Counted from the first letter of the stretch, positions 1-10,751 are shown. The stretch is 64,000 bases of DNA from Diaporthe sp. PMI_573 (GCA_021399435.1 JAJTUP010000003.1:1-64000), one strand, 5' to 3'. Translations and numbers: made by a program. Notes: generated by a model not told the origin, from the sequence alone.

Positions 1-455
1 TCGCAAGAAGTGTTGTTGCCTCGTTCATCGCCATAGACCGCACTTTGATGCCGCGACGAGATCCAACAAGGGGGCCAAGAATGTGCGCGTCTCGACTCGT
101 CCGTAGCACCGTCCCTTGTGATGTGCAAGGCACGTATTTGTGGAGGTTCTGGTTCTGATGCTCGCTCATTTCTTCTGCTTTTGCTTGTTGACCAACTCCG
201 AACAACCTCAAGTCATCCGCGTTGTCAAGAATCATTATCCATTTCGATCGAGCTTTGATCTCGTTGCGTACCGCATCAAGCAGGTCTGACCCGTCAAGCC
301 GCGCGTCGACCCCGAGCTTCTTGCCGATCGTCTTATAATCGACCAAAAAAGTCGCTTCGTTATCGGCGTGCACCCAGAAGACACAGCAGTCGTCGTCGGC
401 GTCGCATCGTCGATACGCGTAGTCTAGCGCGATCTGTGTCTTGCTTGGTTCGTTC
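1..455 (-). pseudogene. NB-ARC (STAND NTPase) fragment, cut by window edge
   Basis: On the minus strand an open frame reads KTQIALDYAYRRC, then CVFWVHADNEATF, then a hydrophobic strand WIMILDNADDL (Walker B), then TSRDAHILG and MNEATTLLA. This order is typical of fungal NB-ARC domains of NLR-type proteins, which bind nucleotide and switch to an oligomeric signalling state; NB-ARC-TPR architectures are common in fungi. The P-loop is damaged. The KTQIAL half is kept, but the preceding Gly-rich half reads WRNEPS instead of GxGGxG, and a TAA stop lies just upstream in the same frame. Small insertions in the P-loop codons would explain this. The C-terminal part runs off the left edge, so a repeat domain cannot be seen. 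I call it a broken gene; an unusual upstream exon is the alternative. Confidence 0.7.
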
Positions 456-763
456 CTCCATTAGCCCTTTCGTGATAACCGTAGCATGCCGAGAGTGGAG
501 ACCTACCCTGACCCTCCTAGGCCCCAGAGAGCGGCGCTACGGGATCCCGGCGTCGGTGGCAAAAGCTGATCTAGTCTGTAAGTAAATCTGGCTTATTTAT
601 AGTAAAAAGCAACGTATTATTCCTGCAGCTATAGTTCTCCTTTCTTCTTAATGACGATTCCGTTACCACTCACTAAAATAGGTTAGCTGATACGAGATGG
701 GATGGGACCGTAGGTCTAAATGTGTGTGATGAAGGATTGATGATCTCTACAGCTAGCTAGCTA

Positions 764-848
764 CGGTCGGAGCCGTAAGGTTCCGACCCGCAGGCCCGAG
801 GCCTGAGGCATCAAGCCCAGTCCCTGGCTGTGAGGCCAAGGGAAGGGC
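764..848. repeat. Cluster of GC-rich hairpins, left of secreted-protein gene
   Basis: Three snap-back structures follow one another. GGTCGGA (765-771) pairs with TCCGACC (782-788). CAGGCC (791-796) pairs with GGCCTG (800-805) around a 3-nt loop. GCCC (815-818) and GGGC (845-848) bracket an imperfect stem CCCTGGC/GGCCAAGGG. The surrounding 456-1282 interval is otherwise AT-rich with no convincing gene. A similar cluster lies on the other side of the secreted-protein gene. Confidence 0.6.
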
Positions 849-1282
849 TTTCCGCATCATTAGCACTAAGATTTAAGCAGTCGAAAGAATTGTAAATAGG
901 GTAAATTTGGTCAAAGACAAGGACTAGGCTAACTATACCAACACTCGCGATAACACTACGAGTAACAGTTAAATAACATAAAGCTTGAGACTTCCTCTAC
1001 TCAATTAGCATCTAATACTTAGAGAAGAGTTGGGAGCTTATATAGTTTGATATATGGATATTTACCCAGTAGTTCATAGAGCTGATAATAGCTTGATAAT
1101 TAAACTTAATATAAATAACTTTTTGTAACTCGTAATTCGCCCGTCAAGACATTTCCAAACTAACTACTTCATTTCTATAGAAGCAAAAGCCTGACTTTCC
1201 ACTATGAAAGAAACAATCGTAGCAAAAGACCTATGGCATTGCAACTCGTCGATACCAGCCTCAAGACCAACATATCATTTCC

Positions 1283-1729
1283 CTATAGCTCAACCTCAGG
1301 CTCCGAACCAGCTCCCTTGTCCAGACCAGTAAGAGTGTAGTTCTGGCTCCAGTAAACAACACGGTCATCTGTTCGATCATTGAAGATAGCCTGGAAAGTG
1401 AACAGCTTGTCTTTAGCTAGTTTGTCGGCAAATTCGTTAAGCATGCGGTGGAAGTTGTCGCCGAATTTGATCTTGTACTCGCCGTCGGACAGATAGATGT
1501 CATCCTGCATTTGGCTGATATCTGATTCGAGAGTATTGAGCTGGTCAGGCTCACAATGCCAGCCGAAATCAAGCTTGCGTGGGAGATTATCGGGGACGCC
1601 ACCGCTCCAAGTGATGGTGATCTCCTTGCTGACGTCGAGGACTTTGGAGGGATCGGGGCCTGTGAACTTGAAGGCTTGGATGGCGGGAAGCGCAGCGAGA
1701 AGAGCGGTGATGAAGGCCTTGGTCTGCAT
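1283..1729 (-). CDS. Small secreted protein, Kre9/Knh1-like N-terminal fold (hypothetical)
   Basis: A 148-residue intronless gene. Residues 1-19 (MQTKAFITALLAALPAIQA) form a clear signal peptide with a positive N-terminus, hydrophobic core and A-x-A cleavage site. The mature part starts FKFTGPDPSKVLDVSKEI and continues ITITWSGG. This FxxPxxxxxxxxxxxxIxW pattern resembles the Ig-like N-terminal domain of the Kre9/Knh1 cell-wall family. One possible N-glycosylation site (QNYTL) and a single Cys are present. The protein ends acidic without a GPI signal, so it is probably released to the wall or medium. A candidate effector or cell-wall protein is possible from its size and setting, but that is inference. 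It is flanked on both sides by hairpin clusters (764-848 and 1910-2084). Confidence 0.75.
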   Translation of the reverse strand: MQTKAFITALLAALPAIQAFKFTGPDPSKVLDVSKEITITWSGGVPDNLPRKLDFGWHCEPDQLNTLESDISQMQDDIYLSDGEYKIKFGDNFHRMLNEFADKLAKDKLFTFQAIFNDRTDDRVVYWSQNYTLTGLDKGAGSEPEVEL

Positions 1730-1909
1730 TGTTGAAAGCGGTCTGGGATTTGGATTGAGGTTGTTTTGTCTTGAGAAGATGTTGAGTAATAAGGGTGATG
1801 AACCAGAGACAGCTGATGTTGTTGGTTGGGCCGGGTTACGAGTAATTACTCGAAAGGGTAACCGAAAGGCTTGTAGATAGCTTCATTCGGTGGTTCGTTG
1901 TTGTTGTTG

Positions 1910-2084
1910 CTTCTGGCTGACCCCATGGGCGGCGAAGCGCCCAAGTAGGGTGTAGCCAGAAGGCTGACTAAGCTGATGGCTAACTCTGGTTGGTTAGCTG
2001 ATGCCCCGCGGAGGGGCTATCGCTAGTCTAGTCTATGGAAACCCCCTTACCTCTGAATCTGGGCAACGCCGGCCCGGCGTTGCC
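1910..2084. repeat. Cluster of GC-rich hairpins, right of secreted-protein gene
   Basis: A nested hairpin has outer arms CTTCTGGCT (1910-1918) and AGCCAGAAG (1954-1962) and inner arms GGGCG (1927-1931) and CGCCC (1938-1942). A second is GCCCC (2003-2007) with GGGGC (2013-2017). A third is a perfect 11-bp palindrome with a 1-nt centre, 2062-2072 and 2074-2084. The number and style match the cluster at 764-848. Confidence 0.7.
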
Positions 2085-3009
2085 ACATCGCTATTTCCTA
2101 ACAAGTATTACACGGACCATTTACTTATTATGTGTTGTAATTGCAGAACTGTCTCGAGTCTGCTGAATTCCAAGTGCTGACAGGTAGTATGATTTTCGTC
2201 TCGGCTATTGCCTTTCAGGGGATAGTATTGAAGGATTTAAATGCTTGCAAGGGATGTGTCTGCCTTGCCGCTTCAACATTCGCTCTCTACCAACGCGGGA
2301 CAAAGGACACCTGTCCTTAACTTTCCGTGGCCGTGCGCTCCTTCCAACGCCTTCCATGGTTTTCTATGCCAGGCGATCACGTGAACATCATAATATCGTT
2401 AGAATACTGGCATTTCATCCAGTATCAAACTACGAAATCTCATCAGTAAAGCTATTTACAAATAAGTGATTGTAAAGAGAAGTAGTATGAGAGCGTAGCC
2501 CCAGATGCAACCTAATGCGCATTCCTTAAATGACTGTGGCGTTACTTGTGCACTCAGATTGGAGGTCTCCTCCCATACGTTAGTAATCAGGTAATTGATT
2601 ATATCGGTCAGCCTTATACCCAGTTCTAGCATTGCACTGTGGTCCGAACAGAGTGGAGTGACGTCAACATTTACAGTATGTGGGCACTGTATACGGATTA
2701 CTGTACCTATCAAAGTGGACGGTGACTAGTATGACTACTAATTTAGGCCATTTTTGGATTATGTTTTCTCCTGTTAAGTCATTCCATGCGTATACAGTGT
2801 ATAATACTTTTACTCACACAGTATTAGGTAAGCTACTGCGCCTGAACACATTTTTATGCTTAGTAAAATAGGAAGCTAATTATGCCCAAAGCTGTACTAA
2901 TAGAAATTACTAGACTGACTGTAGTTTATCTCCATAATTCTCACTCATGAAATCTCATACAGTTCAATACCAAGCCTTCACCGACTGGGAAATCAGGTAT
3001 CCTAGGTTA
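2085..3009. other. Intergenic, no gene supported
   Basis: Only short open frames without recognisable domains, codon signal or splice structure occur here on either strand. The DNA is moderately AT-rich. Confidence 0.5.
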
Positions 3010-3366
3010 TCACATCCTTTCATTACGTTCTTTGCTGAAAGGTTCTCGTTGAACGGCATTTGGTGAACGCTGCATGTTTGTCGTGCGATATATCTCATAG
3101 TTTTTCAATTCCTGCTGAAAGTTGCGAAGAGTCGCGTTGAGCCCCGCAGTGTGCAATTCAATCGCTGGTACGATGGGTAAAACCTCTTTAATCAAATTGT
3201 CCAAGTATTCCCGCTCGTTCCTCAGTCTCCTATTTTCCTCTGCCAACCACGCTATATGTACTTGAGGTGGGTCGATCTCCTTCGACGATGGATCAGGGGG
3301 AGGCGGTGCTGACCTGTCGAAACAATTCGAAATGCGCTTTTTCCACCCTCTTTTCTCTATATCACC
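3010..3366 (-). CDS. Coiled-coil protein, probable last exon
   Basis: The minus strand is open from a stop just above 3366 down to the stop at 3010. The sequence runs from a basic stretch (GWKKRISN) through a Pro/Ser segment to AWLAEENRRLRNEREYLDNL, a heptad-like coiled coil, and ends with a charged tail (FSKERNERM). The leucine/asparagine spacing recalls bZIP-type zippers, but no full bZIP basic region is visible. There is no good ATG at the 5' end, so this is likely a terminal exon or remnant; I could not join it in frame to an upstream ATG exon (a candidate ATG is at 3461). It lies beside two other coiled-coil genes. Confidence 0.4.
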   Translation of the reverse strand, partial: GDIEKRGWKKRISNCFDRSAPPPPDPSSKEIDPPQVHIAWLAEENRRLRNEREYLDNLIKEVLPIVPAIELHTAGLNATLRNFQQELKNYEIYRTTNMQRSPNAVQREPFSKERNERM

Positions 3367-3521
3367 TTAGAATCGGATGGCAAGTGGTGAAGGAGTGAGA
3401 AGAGACGATTAAATGGCCCGTGAAGTAAGAAGAAGAAACCGATATGATCAGAGAGAGCCATGAAATGATTAAATGCTGGATGCAACACGTCTACAAGTAT
3501 AGCTAGCTGAAAAGAATTTGT

Positions 3522-4325
3522 CTATTCACTTGTATCATCTGTGGCCCATTGGTGATCCTCATTTCTTTGTCCCTTCGAGTCCATTTCTTCTCCACACAGA
3601 CTCCGCGCTTCAAGCGACTCGGCCATAGCTTCTAAAATGTTGGGAGAAAAGGTTCCCAATGAAGGAGAAGTTGATGTTCCAGCCAACTGTGGCAGGAACA
3701 ACGAGTCAAGGTTGAGCCTTCTAGGTGAAATGACTTGGTTGTTGGCGATCTCGCTTCTCAGTGACTCAATAAGCCTCGCTTGTATGTGAATTATGTGTTG
3801 TTGGTATGTCACCTGTTGGACAGTTTGATGTTCCAACACCTGCTTCTCGTGGATGAGATTACTAATCTCCCAGTCCCGCAGCTTTATACAATCCTTATAG
3901 TGCGTTAATTCATTGATCATCGCAGTGACCCACCACAGAGTCTTGGGGTGTAGGTTTGCCCCCCAAAAGCTGTTCATCATCATCATGGGTATGAGCGGCA
4001 GTGTCGGTACAGTAGTATGGTCTGCAAATGTTTCGGTTGATACAACAAGAGTTATTTGTACCTTTCTAATGCAAGTTTTCGAATAGTTATTGGTCTCAAG
4101 GGGCGAAAGGATTCAACACCCTGGAGAGCATGGGATCAGATCCGGTCGTGGACTAGATGCAGGACTCCATCTACGAGCAACAATAATGTCTTGAACAAAC
4201 CAACTATCAGTCCAGATTATGTCTTCATTCGCCCAGTGCTTCAAGTCCGCAACCAACCAGGGGCTCCTTTCGACCTGTCTAAGAGAAGTGCGGGCAAGGT
4301 CAACTTCCTGCTTGTAAATCGCCAT
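3522..4325 (-). CDS. Coiled-coil hypothetical protein, two exons
   Basis: Exon 1 runs 4325-4175 and exon 2 runs 4021-3522. The intron begins GTAGAT and ends TTTGCAG, and the exon lengths (151 and 500 nt) add up to 217 codons in frame. The 216-residue product starts MAIYKQEVDLARTSLRQVER. A Met-rich stretch and a helix rich in Gln/Glu follow (HEKQVLEHQTVQQVTYQQHI, then RLIESLRSEI), with a Ser/Thr-rich acidic tail. I do not recognise the family. Domain content suggests an intracellular coiled-coil protein. It is transcribed away from the 4451-5175 gene, with 125 bp between the two start codons, so they may share a promoter. A shorter model starting at the MMMM run near 3986 is possible. Confidence 0.5.
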
Positions 4326-4450
4326 AGGGCTGCGTTGAGGAATGTAGTGTTCATTTGCACTCTATAGGTAAGCAAGTATATAAATGAAAGAAATTCTCTG
4401 ATATCACGCTACCTTTAAGAGCTTGTATCTACAGGGTTTTCTTTTCAAGT

Positions 4451-5175
4451 ATGAGTGATAATATCGACCAGACCGCAGTGGATTTTCACGACATGGCACA
4501 GGATAGGCCTATTGTCGATAAAAGAAAGGCACTCAGAAGAAGTTGTAGATAATTGCTTGCGGCTCATATCAGTCAGATACCCCCACCATATCAAAGAATA
4601 TTGACTAACTATTCACAGAGGATAGCACTGGCTTGACAATCGAGCCTGAAAAGGTTCGACTGGCAACCAAAAAGAGTGATGGATATTCTTGGATGCTACG
4701 CTCATCAGAAGATGATTACTTGTTCTCTAAGAACCTAAGTGAGCACAGCTTAAGCGCCTATAGAGAACTAAGCTCAGGGGTTGGCGAAAGATTCTATGCT
4801 GTTCCCTTTATCGAGCCAACAGACATGCAACTTCTTCTAGAAGAGCCGCAGAGCTCTGGACCTTCGTCGTTGCTAGACTCTTCTAACAACTCTGTGGATT
4901 CCAGTGTTGCAGAATCCAATGTCCAGCAAACAGTATGGCAGCTACGCCAACAGCTGCAACAGGAGCAAGTGGAGAATGAACGGTTGCAGGGGGCTCTCAT
5001 GTTGGCCAACACCCAGTGTCAACGCCTCGCCAGCAGAGCAGAGAGGGCGACCCTCAACGATTCTCTTGTTTTCCAGCTCCTTGCATCATTGAACGAGATC
5101 GCGTCAATGACAGAGCGTTCACGCAGGGAGTGCGTTGAGGCTATGCAATTCGAGGACTCTTACTCCCCATACTAG
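4451..5175 (+). CDS. Coiled-coil hypothetical protein, two exons
   Basis: Exon 1 is 4451-4541 and exon 2 is 4619-5175. The intron (GTTGTA...CACAG) contains a textbook branch site TGACTAAC at 4602-4609, and the joined frame is open. The product of about 215 residues begins MSDNIDQTAVDFHDMAQD, has a basic patch (DKRKALRRK), a Ser-rich low-complexity middle and a C-terminal Gln/Glu/Leu-rich helix (QLRQQLQQEQVENERLQGAL) likely to form a coiled coil. No known domain is recognised. Together with the two minus-strand genes at 3010-4325 it forms a local group of small coiled-coil genes whose functions may be linked, which is inference only. Confidence 0.55.
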
Positions 5176-5287
5176 AATATTTTAGATGTAATGTTGGATA
5201 CGCAATTTGATGTATGCAATAGCAGAAGTAATTGATCAAAAATGATGTAAATTTATGTGATTGTCCCCTCTTGATTGAGGGTTATAG

Positions 5288-5410
5288 GGGATCCAGATCA
5301 GGGTGTCAAAGGGAGACGGATCCGGTGTTATTATGATGCCGGATCCGGCTTATTACCTGATCCGGCGTTCCGGATCAGGCAGTCCGGATCAGACAGTCAG
5401 GATTAGGCAT
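5288..5410. repeat. Repeated CCGGATC/GATCCGG motif array
   Basis: Within about 120 bp the motif GATCCGG or its complement CCGGATC recurs at least six times, spaced irregularly and in both orientations, making several small palindromes. No coding sense is seen. It may be a subterminal repeat of a transposon, but I see no matching end. Confidence 0.5.
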
Positions 5411-5639
5411 GTTATGCCGCCATACAAGGTCTCAATTTAACAAATAAAATTCTATTGACTTAGCGGAGCCATATTCTAATTTAATGGCATGAGACCACCC
5501 CTAGTTGAGTTTCGGACAAACCCGGCAACCTCGGAGACTTGATTTCGGAGACTTGATTACGGAGTCCCCATTTTGCTAGTACTGACTCCGTCAACTGGGA
5601 ACGGCTCTAAGGCTGATAACACCCGACCCGATAAACAGA

Positions 5640-5884
5640 AACCTACCTGCTCAAGGCCCACCGAGCACAATCAAGCCCCATGACATCCGGCCATGCTGAG
5701 CCCTTGTAATGATGCTCCACTGTGCTTCCAAATCCCTCAGCTGGTCTATGCGCCACCGGGCTTCGGCCACACTGTGTTTTTTTTATCAACTGTTTATTGG
5801 TCTGTCTGCTGTCTGCTTAGCCTTCCGACTGCTCTTCAGCAGCCTTAAGCTCGTGTATAAGGTCAATAATAGCTTTATATGTCT
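5640..5884 (-). pseudogene. Possible gag-like ORF fragment behind the 510-bp repeat
   Basis: Reading leftward from the repeat at 5885-6395, the minus strand gives TYKAIIDLIHELKAAEEQSE, one stop, then DSRQTNKQLIKK. This charged helical stretch resembles the start of retroelement gag/ORF1 proteins. It then loses frame. Identification is weak. Confidence 0.25.
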
Positions 5885-6395
5885 TCTGAAGGTTAGTGGA
5901 TCGAATGGTCAGGTAGCAGTAGGGTGCACTAGAGGTCTTGTTAGGACGCTTGAGAGTAGTTCGGACAACTTTGTATTGAATTTGAGTGGGCTTCTGTCAG
6001 CCCTCCTCACAGTCCCTCCGACATTATCTCAACCCTGGGCACACTGCGGTTGGCTCTGGTGTGCAGATAGGGAGGCTGGAAAATTCGGCCCTCGGACCCA
6101 CTATCTTTGGCTTTAAATAACCAGCCAACCCTAACCCTGACAGTAACCAAACTAAATACAGATAAACTTTAGAAATCAGACTATCTAATGAGCTAAGTTA
6201 CATGCTTTTTGGGTAAGAAATAAGGAAAATGCAGAGGTACAAAGTTAGGGTCTTAAAACAGCCTAAAAAATTGACTCACGGCCACCAAACTCATCTTTCG
6301 GCGCGCACGCCCTATAGGCACTTAGAGAAAATCCAGTGCTAAGTCTAGGGTAACTCCCTACATGTAGCGCCTATACGAGCGTTTCCGTTTAACAG
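5885..6395 (-). repeat. 510-bp LTR-like repeat, inverted copy A
   Basis: This block is the inverted partner of 30597-31105, at high similarity over its full length. The shared edges are TTCTGAAGGTTAGTGG on the outer side and CGTTTCCGTTTAACA on the inner side; read on the minus strand the unit starts TGTTAAACGG, as an LTR would. Beyond these edges the two copies differ. This copy carries more C-to-T/G-to-A changes than the right-hand copy. The open frame 5709-6116 that crosses it is not a gene. Confidence 0.7.
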
Positions 6396-7552
6396 TATAA
6401 GGTATAGATAAGTTGTAAAATAGGATTAAAAGTGTCGCGAATATAGATATAAAAGTAGACGCGGCTATAACCTCTTCTAATAATTAAGTAATAATTACTG
6501 CTCTAGCCAAGAATCTAAGCGTAAGCTTAAAGGCCTCTATTAATATAGTTTAGCTAAGTAAGGATATTTTTAATATAATCTTGTAGTTAGAGAATGCTAC
6601 TAAAGTTATTAAGCGCTGGCTTTCTTTAGTAAATGCGGATAGTATAGATAAGGACGAGGATGAGAATAAAGACGACTGGATATATATTAATAATAAGAGC
6701 CGCAAAAAAGATACCTAAATGGCCTAGATAGCTGTGGGTTTTATAATTTTGCGATAAATCTTTGGGTGGGGGAGATAAATAGTCCGGATTAAGATAAATG
6801 ATGCAAGGAGTATAGAAATATAAGCACTAGAGATGCTAAGAGAAGCAAGGCTTAGCTTAAAAGAGGGCCGTTATGGCCTCTATTGCTTTAGCGGCTTAGT
6901 CTAGGGAATGTTTTTCGGCTCCTCTGTAGATATAGAGGGTATTGGTTCCCAATTTGGATTTATTTCGGCGCTATTAAAATAGTGTATAACCAACCTGTAT
7001 AGGGTATATTGTTACCTCATTATGTAAACAAGATTTGTTTTAATTTAGGAGCTCTCCTTATATTGGTAACTGTGGGCAGACTATGTCGGATAGCTACTAT
7101 GGTGCTTGCTGGATGGCACTGAAGAGGGTACTGCCAAACATCATGCTCCTTGATCGGGTTAAGAAGGCGGCTAACGGCCTAAATTACTTTTTATAATTAC
7201 ACTGGGTCACTCGCACTTTGATTTAGAGGGCTACAGGGCGTATGGCAGGGTTGCCTTGCCTTTATAGATAAGCGGAGTCATTACCGTGGTACAACATCTT
7301 AACTGCCGGATGAGGATCAGTAGGGCCAACCCTATGCGGGCACCAGACTCAGCTCATCCCAAGGGAATGGTAACGCAGCCCATTGGCTCAGACAATGCAC
7401 CAATAAACAAAAAGAGACGAATGTGGAGGTGTATCTCTTAATGGTCTTCCAAGATGTTTTGCCACATTCATATAACGAAACACCATGTTTATTTAAAGTA
7501 GGCCTGCTACCTAGGTACTCAGAATCCCCGTTTCCTCGTGTTTGAGCCCGAC
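6396..7552. other. RIP-affected intergenic DNA, no intact gene
   Basis: The plus strand at about 6470-6960 keeps a mostly Lys/Asp/Asn-rich reading frame broken by TAG/TAA stops in the style of RIP, but I cannot name a family. Past 7000 the composition returns to normal and nothing is recognised until the gene that ends at 7553. Confidence 0.4.
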
Positions 7553-9260
7553 CTACGCTGCGGGCGCAACAATTTTTTTTTCCTTGACGAGGCCAATGGG
7601 AGTATGATCCGCGTTATAGCGAAAACGGATATTCCAAGCATCTTGTCTTGTCCGGGGTCTCAAATTAATGTCCTGTGAAGTTTTCTGCCTCTTTGCTGGC
7701 CGTTGAACCGGAGTTATTATATCTCCGTCGGCAATGCCTTTTTTGATGTTAAACGCTGGAGAGTTGTGAGTAGGGAGTTTGAATCAATGTAAATTGAGGG
7801 CTTTCAGAAGAACAGGATTGAAACAACTTACCTTTGGGAGCTTTTAGGAGTCCTTTGACAACATCTATAGTGACTTCGTGCAGTACATCGTCCTCGCATC
7901 GAGCAACAAGCATCCCACGCTGGCGCGAATCAAGTTAACCAAAATGTTGCATGTAGTCTCCTTCGAGAAAGCAAGACCGGAACAGTCAAGATTCTGTATA
8001 GTCAAGAATACCACCGCCGTCACCTTTATGATAAACGTACCTTGTTCCTGTCCGAGGGAAATGGCCGGATTTCCAACGATCCACCAGCGACCTCTCCTTC
8101 GACGAAATATCCAGATTCCCCATTCAGCACGGTTGCGACATCTTCCCATATCGCAGAGCAGTCTGGTGGGGTGCGGACACTAGCCTTCCCAATGTCTCCA
8201 ATCAAGAAGTTGACGAAGCCGTGGGTGAGCTCGTGGAAGAAAGTCACCGCAAGCACCATGCGCAACTCCTGATAGCGGTCTTCCTCATGCTTGGCAAAAG
8301 CATCTTTGATATTGCTGACAAGCTAGTGAGAAGGTAAATCAGGAATCAGCTCAACTTGCTCAACAATACAGCGGCACCTAATTAGACCGGTGACGAAATG
8401 TCAGAGAAAACATACCTGACTATTGATTGAAATGCGGAACAGCTCTCGAGTGAGGAGCTTCTCGTAATTCATCGAGTAGCCGGCCTCACGTATTGTGACA
8501 CCATACAACCCGGGCCCAAGTTCCGGGTCATTGTAAATTGTCGGAGGGGTGTAGGTGATTCCTCGTCTGAAGACATCAAGATAGTGTCCAAGCTTGGATT
8601 TCTCTCCTTGCCAGGTGTATTCTTGGTACTTCTTACGATTCAGGGGACTCGTCCATGCATCTGCACAGCTTCGTGCAAGGCTCACGAGCGCGGATTTTGA
8701 GTCTTCCCGGTTGAATAGTTGAAGACCAATGTGATATGCGTCCGCGACCTGTGCATCGTAAGAATTGTGTACAACTCAATTGTCCTCAAACAGTGTAAGA
8801 AATAGTAGAGCGAAGACGCTGCGGTTTTCTCTCCTTGCAAACAGTTCTGCTGTACTCGGGGACAAATGACCGTATTTCAAGCACGATCGCATTGCTTAGG
8901 GAAATGTATACGTGTTGGTAATCAAGTACTTACAAGTCGAAACTCGTCGCTATCGGCCTCGTAGGCGACCTCGGATTTTCCCGGGCCACACAAATAAAAC
9001 GAGAAGTTCGAGAGGTGCCAGGATTCTGTATTGGAACCCCCAGGCAAGGTTCCTCGGCCCGCGGCAGCGTTTGGGGGTGGAGTGTCGGCAGGCTTCCTGG
9101 CAGCCGCTTTGTTCGGAGGAGTTTTCTGAATCGAGGAGTCCACAGGCCTCTGAGCAGCCGGCTGGGGAGTCTTCGTTCTCGCAGGAAGACCAGACTTTGT
9201 CCCATCACTTACCTGGCCAGCAGGTTTTGTGGTAGAAGACAGTGTTCCCTTTGGGGACAT
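7553..9260 (-). CDS. HExxH-motif (HELTH) putative metallopeptidase-like fungal protein, five exons
   Basis: Exons on the minus strand: 9260-8934, 8748-8416, 8322-8041, 7919-7832 and 7755-7553. Donors are GTAAGT, GTATGT, GTACGT and GTAAGT, acceptors are CACAG, ACTAG, GCCAG and TCCAG, and the lengths total 411 codons in frame, giving 410 residues. The start has a strong context (CCGCCACCATG). Residues 1-80 are Pro/Ala/Ser-rich and disordered. Exon 3 has AVTFFHELTHGFVNFLIG, where HELTH could bind zinc, followed by TPPDC and GESGYFVEG. This HExTH ... TPP ... GESG order recurs in uncharacterised fungal proteins I recall from memory. The C-terminus is basic (RPAKRQK). No signal peptide is seen, so it is probably intracellular. 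Peptidase activity is inferred only from the motif. Confidence 0.7.
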
Positions 9261-10751
9261 GGTGGCGGTTAATGAGAACGGAACACAACTGGACAAATGT
9301 GAAACGTGAGGCCTGGAGATGATATTGCCGGATTCGAGCAACAGCGCTCACGGACGGAATTGCAAGAAAAAATGACAAAGATAAGGAAATATAGAGCAAT
9401 ATGGCGATGGTTTAGCAAATAAAGGCTGAGGGATGCAGGAGCCGAAGCAAAAAGGTCAAGTTGCGAAGATACTTTGGACTCTGAGACTCTACACAAAGAA
9501 ATGTGAGATATATCTCAGCCTTATATGTTAAACACGACTCTATCTATAGGAGGCGAGTGCAGCAGTGTTCCACTCCTCAGTTGATCATCTTGCACCATGA
9601 TGCTGTGCCGTCAGGGAGCGGCCACAGGTCGGTTGGCCTGTTTGGATTCCAGTCTGGACACTGAGTATCGAGCCGCTTCAATGAGATGTTCAAGATTGGA
9701 CAACCAGCCTCAGAGAGACCTTGCTCAATGATACTATTTAAAGAATGAATGGTTGGCGACATGGGTCTTGAGAAAGCCGCCTTGAGATCCACAATGAAGT
9801 GGAACCTGGGAAGACTCCCACAGCGAGGAGCATTGAAATATGTCAATATTTTTATGCAAAGTCGGTCAATCGTTTGTATTTTCCTCATGTTGTGAACATC
9901 AATGCGAGCTTTGATATGATGTGACACAGATCCGCACGATGGAAAGAATTTGATGCCATGAAAGGCCACACTTGCTCTTCTGCATAGAATCGATCTGCAT
10001 AGATGTGGCAGGCGCGGACACGAAGAGATCTACCAAACAGTATGATGAGTGGCCTCTTGAGCCGCGGCCATGTCCACCCAGCTACCATGCCACATTACGG
10101 CGCGATTCGGCCTGGTTTCATGGACGGAACCCACAAGGGAAGGAGTGACGATGTGATTGATGTGCGCCAAAAATACCGGCTGGCTTGACTCCACTTTGTT
10201 ATTTCCCACGGCTTGCAGGTTTGACGGTCGAACGAGAATGCTAGTGAAGAAATGGAATGATCGGGTACGCTGAGGAAACCATACAATATTCACTTTTCAC
10301 ACCACTGGCTTTGTGTCGCTTCAGCAGTCAGTCACGCCTCAGCCTGCAAAATGTCCTCCTGGTGTGGAGCAGAAAAATGGTCCTTGAAAAAGGCCTGGTT
10401 CAGCCGGCCGGCTTCGCGCTGTGTTAGGCCGGCCTTGAAGGGACAGGCAGCGGGTCACAGGGGAGGTGGAATTAGCTGGTTGGTTGGCGTAGGCGGCACA
10501 GCTTTCTGTGGTTGGGGACGTTCCACTCCGAGCCCAACCCAACGCTAAAATTAGAAGACCGGTTGGTCCGCATAGTACCAACCAACATCAACAACGCTCA
10601 CCGAACCTCTCACTTCTGACCAGCGTCGCAACCATTTCTCAATTCACGACGGACTCACGACAAGTCGCGGGCAACATATTTCTTTCCGACGCATCTTTCT
10701 TCCACGTGCAGTCAAGGTCTTGTGCCAGCTTCTCATTCACCCCCAACAGAA
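9261..10751. other. Intergenic region, no confirmed gene
   Basis: The minus strand at 9577-10290 has several overlapping open frames (for example one with FMASNSFHRADLCHII and, in another frame, MAFHGIKFFPSC), but none continues across the frame changes through a credible splice site and none is recognised. An old frameshifted gene is possible. The last 300 bp before 10752 probably hold the promoter and 5' leader of the next gene. Confidence 0.4.

Noticed and set aside
5709..6116. 135-residue plus-strand open frame
   Set aside because: It crosses the 510-bp repeat and its mirror appears at 30879-31064; similarity is between repeat copies, not between genes.
9577..10290. A minus-strand gene
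   Set aside because: Promising pieces are in different frames with no splice sites to join them and no recognised domain.
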